IMG/VR virus record: IMGVR_UViG_3300025674_000444
Span: 1-22,335 of that record
Length of the DNA: 22,335 bases
Strand: one strand, 5' to 3'
Source of the DNA: a virus
The stretch's first letter is position 1. Every line of letters begins with the position of its first letter. Made by a program: the position numbers and the translations under genes. The notes under the pieces are model-generated. The model had not been told where the DNA came from, did no database searches, and worked only from the letters and a program-made list of their open reading frames with translations. Shown piece after piece: positions 1-7,900 of the stretch.

Positions 1-567
1 ATGAAGTTCAAAGGTAAAGAATATACCGAAGTAAAAGACAGACTCATCGCATTCGCAGAAGAGTTTCCACAAGCTACTATTGAAACTGAATTATTACAAG
101 TCAATCAATTAATAGATTCACCAACAGGTGAAGCTTGTAATGAATATGTAGTTAAAGCAATAGTTAGACCAAACCCTACTAAAGAACCTGAATGGTTTTA
201 TGTAGGTCATGCAGCAGAACGTGATAATACAGGTTTTGTCAATAAAACTTCAGCTTTAGAAAATGGTGAAACATCAGCAGTAGGTCGTGCATTAGCATTT
301 GCAGGATTTGGTGGTGACTTTGCTATTGCATCTAAAGAAGAAGTTCAAAATGCTCAAGCTAAACAAGCATCTTATAAACCAACCATTAAATCATTAGAAG
401 AAATGGATAAAGCAGCAAGAGCAGCACGTGAAGCTAAATCATTACCCGAAGAAGACTACTTGAGATATACTCAAAAAAGACAAGCAGGATTCTTTGATAC
501 TAAACTTAAAGTAAGTCAAAGTACTGAATACTTTGAATCGTTAACGAAAGATAAAGGAGCTAAATAA
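1..567 (+). CDS. Putative ssDNA-annealing/ssDNA-binding recombination protein (ERF/Rad52-like, tentative)
   Basis: 188 aa. The N-terminus (FKGKEYTEVKDRL) and the segment ETSAVGRALAFAGFG at residues 90-104 resemble a common phage family whose members carry an E-T/S-S-A-x-G-R-A-L core, seen in ERF/Rad52-type single-strand annealing proteins. Residues 110-188 are charged, probably helical and look like a flexible tail. The ATG falls on base 1; the start looks natural for the family, but its ribosome binding site lies outside the window. The gene ends in TAATG, sharing one base with the candidate SSB gene, as expected for a recombination pair. The family link is by remembered motif only; a different ssDNA-binding role is possible. 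Confidence 0.5.
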   Translation: MKFKGKEYTEVKDRLIAFAEEFPQATIETELLQVNQLIDSPTGEACNEYVVKAIVRPNPTKEPEWFYVGHAAERDNTGFVNKTSALENGETSAVGRALAFAGFGGDFAIASKEEVQNAQAKQASYKPTIKSLEEMDKAARAAREAKSLPEEDYLRYTQKRQAGFFDTKLKVSQSTEYFESLTKDKGAK

Positions 568-1118
568 TGGCTATAACTGGAACTAGAAAACCACAAAGTT
601 CTGAATCTAAAACACTTAAAAACTACTTTATTAACAACTGTAGTATTGAAAGTGCAGAACAAATTGATTCACCTTACAATGATTGCAGCGTAAGATTGAA
701 ATTGACTGATACAAGCAATGGTTATAATTATAACTTATTTGTTAATCAGAATTTTGAAAAAGACAATGCAGGTGTTGTAACAGGATTAGTATATCCTGAT
801 AATCTAAATTTACTATATGTCAATACAGGAACTGAAATTCATGTAGATGATACAGGTGTAGTAGATTTAACACCATTAATTGGAAAGCAAATTGCTGTTG
901 TAAATTATTTATCAAATGGTAAATATAAAAAACAAATTTGGCAAAGAGTTGGTCATGTAGATAATCATGATGCATTAATTGCAGAATTTGAAAAATCAGT
1001 AACAGCAGGGTATCCAAAAGACTTTATTGGTTACTCAAATGAACCTAGAGTAGTAGAAGACTTAGAAGCTGAAATGCTTAAGCATGCACAGCCAAAAAGT
1101 AATGGTTTACCATTTTAA
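567..1118 (+). CDS. Putative single-stranded DNA-binding protein
   Basis: 183 aa. The body (residues 15-150) alternates short hydrophobic and polar stretches typical of a beta-rich OB-like fold, with aromatic and basic positions (YNYNLFVNQNF; YKKQIWQRVGH). It ends in SNGLPF; a terminal (L/I)PF is the tip by which bacterial and phage SSBs recruit partner proteins, although the usual run of aspartates before it is missing here. The start codon overlaps the upstream stop as TAATG, with AAAGGAG upstream. It lies between an annealing-type protein and the primase-helicase, where an SSB is expected. The SSB call rests on tail, context and general character, not on a full domain match. Confidence 0.5.
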   Translation: MAITGTRKPQSSESKTLKNYFINNCSIESAEQIDSPYNDCSVRLKLTDTSNGYNYNLFVNQNFEKDNAGVVTGLVYPDNLNLLYVNTGTEIHVDDTGVVDLTPLIGKQIAVVNYLSNGKYKKQIWQRVGHVDNHDALIAEFEKSVTAGYPKDFIGYSNEPRVVEDLEAEMLKHAQPKSNGLPF

Positions 1119-1384
1119 TGTCTACTGAGTCGATATTACTCAAATGGTTAGTGAGTCGAGCTAACTCTACTGATAATTGGTTTTTTTCTTATACATTAGA
1201 ACAAGAAGTACCAATTTATGGTAGGTTAGCTCACCAAAAAACTCACACTGCAAGTACTTATTCTAGGGCATTTAGAAAGATTCGTGAAGAGAATACTTTA
1301 GATAGATTTGGTCTAGAATTAGAAGAAATAACACATAAAGATAATAAGAAGGTAAAAGGATGGAGAGTAATCAAAAATACATAG
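1118..1384 (+). CDS. Small winged-helix-like protein, function unknown
   Basis: 88 aa. The N-terminal half (ILLKWLVSRANSTDNWFFSY) and the helix with TASTYSRAFRKIREEN (residues 43-58) read like a helix-turn-helix with recognition helix. The C-terminal stretch with KKVKGWRVI looks like a beta wing. DNA binding is likely, for example as a replication accessory factor or regulator, but no family is recognised. It starts in a TAATG overlap with the preceding gene and its last 25 bases overlap the start of the primase-helicase gene, so the two are probably translationally coupled. Confidence 0.5.
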   Translation: MSTESILLKWLVSRANSTDNWFFSYTLEQEVPIYGRLAHQKTHTASTYSRAFRKIREENTLDRFGLELEEITHKDNKKVKGWRVIKNT

Positions 1385-3171
1385 AATTTGTTGAGAACAA
1401 CATTTCTAATCGTAATCAAATAATTCCTGTTGAACTTTATTATCGCTCAATCAATGGTGCTGCATTTATGCAAAAAGAATCTTATGGTTCATATTATCAT
1501 CAAGATGAAGCTTTGTATAAATATGTACAAAAGTATGGCAGCGTCAAAGGGTATGAAGGGTTAGTCTATGTAAATAGACTAATCCTTGATATCGATAAAA
1601 ATGGTTTACAAGACGAAGAACTCTATGAATTGACTAAAAATCACATTGGTGAATTGATTGAGTTTGGTATCAAAGAAGAAGATATAAATGTTTGGTATAG
1701 TGGTAGTGGTTTTCATTTAGAATTAATGGATGTATTTGGCTTTCAACCAGCTAAAAATGTCCATGAAAAAGTAAAACAAACCCTTACTAAACACTTTAGC
1801 TTTGCTGATTCAATCTATGATAAAACAAGAATCATCAGAAGTAATTGGTCTTATAATCCAAAAACAAAAGCATATAAAATCTATATTCCTTTAAAATATA
1901 TTGACGACTTAACAATCGAAGATATTATAAAGGCAGCTCAAAGTAAAGAGTCTTATGATTATTATATGGAAGAATACGATAATTGGTTTGCAGAATATAA
2001 CAATTACGAAAAAACAATTGAACCATACATGCAATCTAAAGTTATCGATGCACAATTCGTTATACAAAAAGCTGTAAACAAAAGCTCTGAAACAAATTCA
2101 GTAGTTACTTGTATGCAACACGTGTATAATGAAGGTCCTATAGAAGGTTCTAGACATCAAAAAGCAATGCGTATTGCTTCAACTTATCGACGTTCAGGAT
2201 TACCATATCTTGCTACTCTAGCAGCAATGCTTGAATGGAATAATGGTAGTATGGATAATGATAAAATTGTCAGAGTTGTAGATAGTATTTATACTGGAAA
2301 CTATCAATATGGATGTAATGATATTATTATGTCTGAATATTGTGACAGTAAATGTATTTACTACAAAAACAAGAACTATACTTTGGATATTAAAGGCATT
2401 GATGAATTAGAAAGTGCATTCACTGAATACATTCAAAAAGATTTGGCTAAAAAATCTATAAACATGGCACATATATTTCCAGGTGCTATGCCTTATGATT
2501 TGAAACCAGGTGAACTAGTGATTGTATCAGGTGATACAGGTATGGGTAAAACAGCATTTGTTCAAAACATTGTTGCTAAAGCTAAGAAAGATACTTTATT
2601 TCTATCATTAGAAATGAATGAATATCTTACCTTTAGAAGATTTGTGCAGATTGTAGCTAATAAAACAAAAGAATGGGTTAATAATGTTTTTATAAGCAAT
2701 GAAAACGCTTCTTTTAGAGAGTTATTATCTCATATTAGAATTATGACAATCCAACCACAGATAGATGCTGTTAAAAGAATAGTAGCTGAACATGAACCTA
2801 GTATATTAGTTGTAGACACTACTGATGAATTACAAGTAGATGGTTTTAGAAATGATATACAGGAACAAAACATGAAGATAGATGCTTTGAAAAATATTGC
2901 ACAAAAGCATAATACTTTAGTGATAGCTATACATCATATTAATAAAAGTTCAGCTAGTACTGGACAATTAGGAATCCACTCTTTAAAAGGTTCATCCAAC
3001 GTTGTACAAAAAGCCGATAAGGTTATTTTAGTTCGTGGGAATAGTCGTGATGATATGTATAGAACTATACAATCAGTAAAATCACGTGACGAAGCACCTT
3101 TTGAAATGCTAGCAAGATTTACTTTTGAAACTATGCAATATGAAAGGTTAGACTATAATGAACTTGGATAA
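1360..3171 (+). CDS. Primase-helicase fusion: AEP-type primase, PriL-like four-Cys segment, DnaB/RecA-type helicase
   Basis: 603 aa, predicted to prime and unwind DNA at the phage fork. Residues about 20-180 look like an archaeo-eukaryotic primase: LDID (D77, D79) for catalytic metals, SGSGFHLEL (114-122, H119) for nucleotide binding, and D150/D154 followed by R157/R160 and the strand YKIYIPL. Residues 250-335 have C251, then GSRH and a helical GLP segment, then C319, C328 and C332; this layout recalls the Fe-S-binding C-terminal domain of PriL. Residues 380-603 are an SF4/RecA-type motor: Walker A GDTGMGKT (391-398), Walker B SILVVD (D486), IHHINKS (524-530) and LKGSSNVVQKAD (542-553). The start is the ATG with AGAAGG seven bases upstream, overlapping the previous gene by 25 bases. 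The helicase part is secure; primase is probable; the Fe-S role is inferred from cysteine spacing. Confidence 0.85.
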   Translation: MESNQKYIEFVENNISNRNQIIPVELYYRSINGAAFMQKESYGSYYHQDEALYKYVQKYGSVKGYEGLVYVNRLILDIDKNGLQDEELYELTKNHIGELIEFGIKEEDINVWYSGSGFHLELMDVFGFQPAKNVHEKVKQTLTKHFSFADSIYDKTRIIRSNWSYNPKTKAYKIYIPLKYIDDLTIEDIIKAAQSKESYDYYMEEYDNWFAEYNNYEKTIEPYMQSKVIDAQFVIQKAVNKSSETNSVVTCMQHVYNEGPIEGSRHQKAMRIASTYRRSGLPYLATLAAMLEWNNGSMDNDKIVRVVDSIYTGNYQYGCNDIIMSEYCDSKCIYYKNKNYTLDIKGIDELESAFTEYIQKDLAKKSINMAHIFPGAMPYDLKPGELVIVSGDTGMGKTAFVQNIVAKAKKDTLFLSLEMNEYLTFRRFVQIVANKTKEWVNNVFISNENASFRELLSHIRIMTIQPQIDAVKRIVAEHEPSILVVDTTDELQVDGFRNDIQEQNMKIDALKNIAQKHNTLVIAIHHINKSSASTGQLGIHSLKGSSNVVQKADKVILVRGNSRDDMYRTIQSVKSRDEAPFEMLARFTFETMQYERLDYNELG

Positions 3172-3355
3172 AATTATTAAGTTTGAACAAATGGAAAAAG
3201 AAGGATTATACATGAGCAAGTTAACTTTCTTATCGGTATTTTCCTTAGGGTTTCTTGTTTCTACAAAAAGTGGTGGTCACATGACTATTAGCTTTGGTAT
3301 TGGTCCACTTGAATTTGAAATTGGTTTAAGACTATGGCTCACAGAAACAAGATAA
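3158..3355 (+). CDS. Small protein with hydrophobic segment, function unknown
   Basis: 65 aa from the ATG at 3158, which overlaps the helicase stop by 14 bases and has AAAGG about ten bases upstream. An internal ATG at 3212, with AAGGA six bases before it, would give a 47-aa product and is an equally good start. Residues 20-36 (KLTFLSVFSLGFLVSTK) could be one membrane segment or a hydrophobic beta strand; the rest (TISFGIGPLEFEIGLRLW) is beta-like. Its end overlaps the resolvase gene by 22 bases. No family recognised; kept because it exactly fills the space between two real genes with overlaps at both ends. Confidence 0.5.
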   Translation: MNLDKIIKFEQMEKEGLYMSKLTFLSVFSLGFLVSTKSGGHMTISFGIGPLEFEIGLRLWLTETR

Positions 3356-3678
3356 GAGGTAACAATCTTGAACGAGAAATCGTTAATGGTGCTAAAGATG
3401 CTGGGCTCTCTGCAAAGAGGGCCTATGCATCCGATGGTAGAAGCTTGGGTAAATCCGAAGTAGTTGACGTAATTGTTGAAGATGTTACTATACAAGCAAA
3501 ACGTAAAAAGAAAATAGCACAATGGCTATATCCAAACTATCATGGAGATGACGTAGATGCTGTTGTAACTAGAATGGATAGAAAAGAACCTTTAATAATA
3601 TTACCATTAAAGGATTGGATTCAAATGATGAAGGAGATTAAACATGCAAATGAAAAAAGCAACTCTAGAAAAAAATGA
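3334..3678 (+). CDS. Hjc-like Holliday junction resolvase / PD-(D/E)XK nuclease
   Basis: 114 aa, near the length of archaeal Hjc-type resolvases. Motifs in order: RGNNLEREIV (8-17, E13 as the first acidic residue), KRAYASDGRS (28-37), DVIVEDVTIQAKRK (45-58, with D45 and K56), then a basic stretch and a hydrophobic strand (PLIILPL). The usual E-x-K of the metal site reads Q54-A-K56; glutamine here is also seen in some phage nucleases, but catalysis should not be taken for granted. It would resolve branched replication or recombination intermediates before packaging. The start overlaps the preceding small gene and its end overlaps the next one, consistent with one operon. Confidence 0.65.
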   Translation: MAHRNKIRGNNLEREIVNGAKDAGLSAKRAYASDGRSLGKSEVVDVIVEDVTIQAKRKKKIAQWLYPNYHGDDVDAVVTRMDRKEPLIILPLKDWIQMMKEIKHANEKSNSRKK

Positions 3679-3853
3679 GATTGATTTCCTTATTAGGTTG
3701 TTACATTTAATTAATATAAACACAGAAGCTGTGCATAGTATTATTACAAAGTTAGAACAACCTGATGATGTAAAAAGAACTTATGAAGTATTTAGAAGTC
3801 TAGAAGATAGACACGATTTAGATGATGTTAAAACGGGGTTTGAAGATGATTAA
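3644..3853 (+). CDS. Small hypothetical protein
   Basis: 69 aa, with AAGGAG seven bases before its ATG, a strong ribosome binding site lying inside the end of the resolvase gene. The product is helical (residues 8-40, NEIDFLIRLLHLININTEAV) and acidic at the C-terminus (RHDLDDVKTGFEDD). No family is recognised. It overlaps both neighbours by short stretches (35 bases with the resolvase, 8 bases with the next ORF), which supports real translation. Confidence 0.6.
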   Translation: MQMKKATLEKNEIDFLIRLLHLININTEAVHSIITKLEQPDDVKRTYEVFRSLEDRHDLDDVKTGFEDD

Positions 3854-4001
3854 ATTTACTAATGAAGAACTATTGATTATTAGAGCAGCATTGCTTAATT
3901 TCAAGAAGGCACCTTTTGTATCAGATGGTGAAAAAGAAATTATCAAAGCAATAATCAATAAACTGTTTGATACATTATTTCAACAAGCTAAAGACGAATA
4001 A
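3846..4001 (+). CDS. Small hypothetical protein (51 aa)
   Basis: 51 aa beginning MIKFTNEELLIIRAAL and ending QQAKDE. The ATG lies inside the last codons of the preceding gene (an 8-base overlap), so termination and reinitiation are likely. Two amphipathic helices (residues 6-20 and 29-49) separated by a KAPFVSDG turn suggest a helical hairpin. Such N-E-E-L-x-x-I motifs are common in tiny phage proteins of unknown function. It is the last gene before the structured gap and terminator-like hairpin. Confidence 0.55.
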   Translation: MIKFTNEELLIIRAALLNFKKAPFVSDGEKEIIKAIINKLFDTLFQQAKDE

Positions 4002-4027
4002 TATTTGTCCCCCTAAATATGCGAAAT

Positions 4028-4064
4028 AGGACGCATCGTGGTATCCAATCCACGGTTCCTTTTT
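4028..4064 (+). terminator. Hairpin with T-run, probable intrinsic terminator
   Basis: AGGA (4028-4031) pairs with TCCT (4057-4060) and ATCGTGG (4035-4041) pairs with CCACGGT (4050-4056, one G-U). The loop is TATCCAAT and a CGC bulge sits on the 5' arm; TTTTT follows at 4060-4064, then more T-rich sequence. It lies 26 bases after the stop of the 51-aa gene and could end, or attenuate, the replication transcript. Some other structured RNA role is possible. Confidence 0.55.
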
Positions 4065-4090
4065 GGATTTTTAAAATTTGCTGGTTAATT

Positions 4091-4118
4091 TTGTGTATAG
4101 GTAAGCAAAAAATACAAT
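4091..4118 (+). promoter_or_regulatory. Possible sigma70-type promoter upstream of the 4152 gene
   Basis: TTGTGT (4091-4096), a 16-base spacer, then TACAAT (4113-4118). It follows the terminator-like hairpin and precedes the 4152-4856 gene trio, where a restart of transcription would be useful. The match is imperfect and AT-rich DNA gives such matches by chance. Confidence 0.3.
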
Positions 4119-4151
4119 ATTAACAAGGGGGACAATAAACTTGGAGTTTAT

Positions 4152-4343
4152 ATGTCAAAAGAAAAACAACCTGATGAAGTTCAAGTAAATATAAATGAAC
4201 AAGGTCAAGTTCAAATATTTAAAAATGAATATGGAACTTTTTATTTATATAATGTAGACTTTTTACCTAATGGTAAAGTAGATGTAGAAAAAGCTGCTCA
4301 AACAGCAAGGTTTCATATGAACAAGTTAAACAATGAAATTTAA
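4152..4343 (+). CDS. Small hypothetical protein
   Basis: 63 aa, with GGAG five bases before the ATG. The sequence is mostly short beta strands (VQVNINEQGQVQIF; GTFYLYNVDFL) ending in a helix (EKAAQTARFHMNKL). No family is recognised. It is the first gene after the structured gap and overlaps the following nuclease-like gene by 11 bases, so the two are probably translated together. Confidence 0.6.
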   Translation: MSKEKQPDEVQVNINEQGQVQIFKNEYGTFYLYNVDFLPNGKVDVEKAAQTARFHMNKLNNEI

Positions 4344-4689
4344 TTCAGACTTTAGTCACGATTTAGAAATAGGAAAAGTAGCAGAAGAAAAGTTAGCTGA
4401 TATTTTAGAAAATCAAAAGATTGAAGTTAAAACAGACTTAAAGGCAAAACAAACTGGTAATGTTTTTATTGAGTTTGAATCAAGAGAAAAATTATCAGGA
4501 TTATCTACAACTAAAGCTAAATGGTGGTTTAACTGGATTGATGAAGACATTGGAATATTAATTAGCACTGATTTATTAAAACAAAAATTAAATGATGCTA
4601 TTGAAAATGGAGAAGCAAGAATTGTATCTGGAGGAGATTGTAACACATCCAAAGGAGTACTAATAAGTAAAAGTAACCTAATAAAGTAA
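4333..4689 (+). CDS. Putative PD-(D/E)XK-type nuclease
   Basis: 118 aa. Near the N-terminus, DLEIGKVAEEKLADIL (10-25) is the acidic helix usual before the core. IEVKTD (30-35, E31 and K33) is an E-x-K metal site, followed by TGNVFIEFES (41-50) and SGLSTTKAKWWF (55-66), a combination typical of small phage and restriction-type endonucleases. The C-terminal strand pair (GILISTDLLKQKL) fits the fold. It could degrade host DNA or process phage DNA. It is the second nuclease of this block. Fold assignment is by motif; the substrate is unknown. Confidence 0.55.
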   Translation: MKFNSDFSHDLEIGKVAEEKLADILENQKIEVKTDLKAKQTGNVFIEFESREKLSGLSTTKAKWWFNWIDEDIGILISTDLLKQKLNDAIENGEARIVSGGDCNTSKGVLISKSNLIK

Positions 4690-4691
4690 AA

Positions 4692-4856
4692 ATGAAAAAA
4701 GAAGAAGTAGAAAACGTAATTAAATTGATAGGAAAAAACAGTTTAAGGGCAATGATGCTTAAATTAAGGAAAGAAAACAACAAATTAAAGCGTAATGCAA
4801 AAAAAGTTATGGAATCCTTAAAAAAAGATGACGAGAATGCCCCTATAAGCTCATAA
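4692..4856 (+). CDS. Small lysine-rich helical protein (54 aa)
   Basis: 54 aa, starting MKKEEVENVIKLIGKN, two bases after the stop of the preceding gene. It is very rich in K, E and N, with a heptad-like run (MLKLRKENNKLKRNAKKV, 22-39) that suggests a short coiled coil. There is no clear ribosome binding site apart from purine-rich AAAGTAAAA, so coupling to the upstream gene is likely. It is the last rightward gene; T8 at 4861-4868 follows the stop and may contribute to termination although no strong stem precedes it. Confidence 0.5.
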   Translation: MKKEEVENVIKLIGKNSLRAMMLKLRKENNKLKRNAKKVMESLKKDDENAPISS

Positions 4857-4866
4857 AATGTTTTTT

Positions 4867-4894
4867 TTGATATAACTATCGAATAAAGTATAAT
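4867..4894 (+). promoter_or_regulatory. Consensus-like sigma70 promoter pointing into the convergent junction
   Basis: TTGATA (4867-4872), a 16-base spacer, and TATAAT (4889-4894): five of six and six of six matches to consensus. The expected start site is near 4901. No gene lies downstream on this strand; the transcript would begin with the 4900-4943 hairpin and run antisense to the end of the giant gene. Confidence 0.5.
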
Positions 4895-4899
4895 CTCTT

Positions 4900-4943
4900 G
4901 ATATAAGCGGGATTATGGACGAAAACCTATCCCATATGGTATC
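4900..4943 (+). other. Hairpin at the convergent junction, possible small RNA or bidirectional transcription stop
   Basis: GGGAT (4909-4913) pairs with ATCCC (4929-4933); inside, GG (4917-4918) faces CC (4926-4927) across loop ACGAAAA; outside, ATAT (4901-4904) pairs with ATAT (4934-4937), or GATA (4900-4903) with TATC (4940-4943). It lies exactly where a transcript from the TATAAT box would start. No T-run follows on either strand, which argues against a standard intrinsic terminator. Confidence 0.4.
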
Positions 4944-7900
4944 TTATTCTTCAACCTGACCTTGCATTTCTTCTTCCATAGCTTCTTCCACTGCTTGACG
5001 ATTTTTTTCTACTTCTTGACCAATTCTATGCAAAGGAATACCTGTTAAAAAGTCAAATGACATAGCAGGAGACTTAATAGACCTATATCCATCACGCAAC
5101 AATCTACCACCAGGTATCCAGGTTGCTGCTTGATATTTCATAAAGTTATCAAACTCTCCAGTAAGCAATGAACTGATAGGAGCTAATACAAATCTACTAA
5201 TAGGTGGAGTAACTACTTGTAAAGGAGCCAATGATGTATGGGGCCAAGAACTAAAGAAAGCTCTCTTTCTATCTTCTTTATCACCAAACAACCATTGTGC
5301 AGTATCTTGCATCCAGGACATAGGTGGTGACAATGCATATTCAAACATAGTTCCAACAAATATACTTGCTAAAGCCATAGACATTAAATCAGCAGTAAGT
5401 TGTCTTTGGAATCTTTGCTGTGCATCTGTATTTAAAATAAACTCACCATATTTTGCACCTTTATAAAGATTTCTTCTTCTCTTGATACTGTTCCAAGCAT
5501 AAGGATGGAAACGTGTCATAACTCTACCTAAAGCAGTATTAGAATAATTTGTTCTATAAGCTGAGTGATAAATATACTGTGAAGCTTCAATACCTTTACG
5601 AGCCATATCAATTAAGAATGGTGAATCCCAATCCATTTTACCTTTCTCAATTAAAGGTAATGCTGTTTGTCTAGCATTTAAATAATGTGCAATACCAGCA
5701 GTTCTACGTAAGATTCTTTCAGATATTTGCATTGGTTTTGCACCTAATTGTACAATAGCTTCTCCTACATTATATCTTTTTTGTAGTTCATTAATAGATA
5801 ATTTTAATTCTTTTTCTGCTTCTACAGGATTCATACTCAATTCAAAGTTTTCTTTTTCCCATTTACCAAATCTTTTAGCTAATGCTGTTGCAAATCTTTT
5901 AGCTTCAGCACTTTGTAATCCTTTATTCAATCCTACTTCTTCAAGATAAATACCTTCCATCAAACCTTTTTGTACAAACACACGTTCAATGTCTTTTAAG
6001 TTTTTAACTTTTTCTTTTTTAACTTGTCTTGTAATAGGGTCTATTATTTCATAGGTAGCATTACCAAATACTTCTTCTATCAAGTATTTTTCATCCATAG
6101 CTTTTCTCATAATATCTCCACCTACATCAGCGTAAATATTAGTACCACCACCAAAGAAATTAGCAATCATAGTTTTAGGGTGAAACAATAGTGACATCAA
6201 TTCATAACGACCTTCAAAAGCACTAAAGGCATTTAATTTTTGTGCTAAAGCAATTCTTCTTTCAGATTCAGGCATAATAACATCTTCACCTGTAATAGAA
6301 CTTTTTCTTACTTTTAAGTCTTTAAAGAAACTAAATTGTCCAGGTTTATATCCCATTGCACTACCAATACGTTCTTCCATTCTACGTATTGCATTAACAG
6401 CAGATTCATCACTAAACACGTGGAAAGCAGTTCCATATCGTTTAATTTTATTAATATTTTTGACATCATTTAATTTATTAGCAGCATCCATACGTGCTTT
6501 TTCTATAGCTGTTTTTAATTCTGTTCCTTTCAAAGAACTATTATAAATTAAATCTGAATCAGCTGCAATTGTTTCATCTACTTTTCTAATAAATTCTCTT
6601 TCATTGTAACTTAACTTACTGTTTCTATTTTTTGTAAGTTGTTCTATTTTTAATCCAGATGCTATATAATCTTCTAACAATACTTTTTCTTTAGCTGTAA
6701 ATCCATCTCTATTTAAATCTACAAATGAATCAATACCAAGTTTTGTATTTAAACTTAGTTTCATATAATTAGCCCAAGCTTCTGTATGTTCTTTATCTCC
6801 AATAGCATCTTTTCTTACAAATCTATCAATATACATATTTCCACGAATACTACTTAAAGTATCAGTATATGCTTTTACAAATCCTCTAGTATAATCTTCT
6901 AATATTTTATTGGTTTTTTCATAACCTAACAAAACATGCTCACTTCTACTCTTATTAGAACTATTAGTAAATGCTGCTTGCATTTTATTAGTATTAAAAT
7001 TAATTAAACGTTCACTAAACATAGTATCTTCATAAGATTTTACAGACATTTCATGTGTCTTGCTTGTAATAAACTCATTAACAGACATATCAATATACTT
7101 TTTCATTTCTCCTGCTGTTCCATCTTCTTGCATAAACTTTGCACGAGTATTAGGCATAAATGATTTATATCCATACAATTCTATTTTTTTACGATGTTCT
7201 AAAGCTAAATGCTTAATATGATTTTCAATATTCTTATAATTACCAGCCGCTTTATTAAAACCTAAATGTGGCCAATAATTCTCTACTGAATCTTTTGTAT
7301 TCGTAATAGTTTGAATAGGTACAAATGGTCTTTCTTTATTATATTTTTGTATTAAAGCTTTTGCTGCATCAGGTATAGGTTTTCTTTTTTCCATAATATC
7401 TTGCAAGTCAATACCTAAATCTTTATTAACTTGTTGTCTTATTTGATAATGATGTAAAATAAAGTTTAATTCATTTAATCCAACAACATTAGCAGCAGTA
7501 CTATCAATAGTATTTGATTTTTCAAGCACACTTCTAATACGTTTAAACACTTTACCATCATTTAAAATACCATCAATCAATAAATTATTTTGTATAGATG
7601 GGCTAATATTCCATTTGCCATTTATCTTTTCCATACCACGTCTATTTAATTCTTTATACCATTCAAAAAATGCATCTCTTGCTTTGTTTATTTCAAAAAC
7701 ATATTGTTCTACAGTAATAGTTTTTAAATTTCCAGGATTTTCAGGGTCTTTAATAACAATTTTATCTCCTGTTGCTTTTTTAATGTCTTCAAGTTCTTTT
7801 AAAGCTCTTTGAAAACTTGCATCAAAATATTTTTTAGAAAATTTATCGTATTTTACATTAGTATTATCATATCCAGCTTCTCTAAACTCAGTAGCAATAT

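Larger units (their letters stand above)
4005..4135. repeat. 10-bp perfect inverted repeat with C5/G5 core flanking the 4002-4151 gap
   Basis: TTGTCCCCCT at 4005-4014 is the exact reverse complement of AGGGGGACAA at 4126-4135, with 111 bases between. Five-base C and G runs are very unusual in such AT-rich DNA, so chance is an unlikely explanation. The arms bracket the terminator-like hairpin and the candidate promoter, and the right arm sits just before the ribosome binding site (GGAG at 4143) of the next gene. It may be a long-range RNA stem, a protein-binding pair, or part of an origin. Confidence 0.6.

Noticed and set aside
3158-3355. Signal peptide on the 65-aa protein
   Set aside because: There is a hydrophobic stretch but no clear cleavage site, and the position of the start is uncertain.
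3277-3522. Leftward 81-codon ORF across the resolvase start
   Set aside because: It is antisense to the overlapping rightward genes, and the resolvase frame carries recognisable motifs.
4028-4060. Possible tRNA because of the GGTTCC segment after a hairpin
   Set aside because: There is no acceptor stem, anticodon arm or D arm of the right spacing; the hairpin plus T-run is better explained as a terminator or other structured RNA.
4861-4868. T8 run after the last rightward gene as a full intrinsic terminator
   Set aside because: The preceding ATAAGCTCATAAAATG has no stable GC-containing stem; it may help termination but does not stand alone as a terminator call.
7615-7812. Rightward 65-codon ORF inside the giant gene, with other opposite-strand ORFs at 18807-18998, 19506-19688 and 20331-20588
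   Set aside because: They lie wholly inside well-supported leftward genes, have hydrophobic low-complexity products typical of antisense AT-rich DNA, and no convincing ribosome binding sites.
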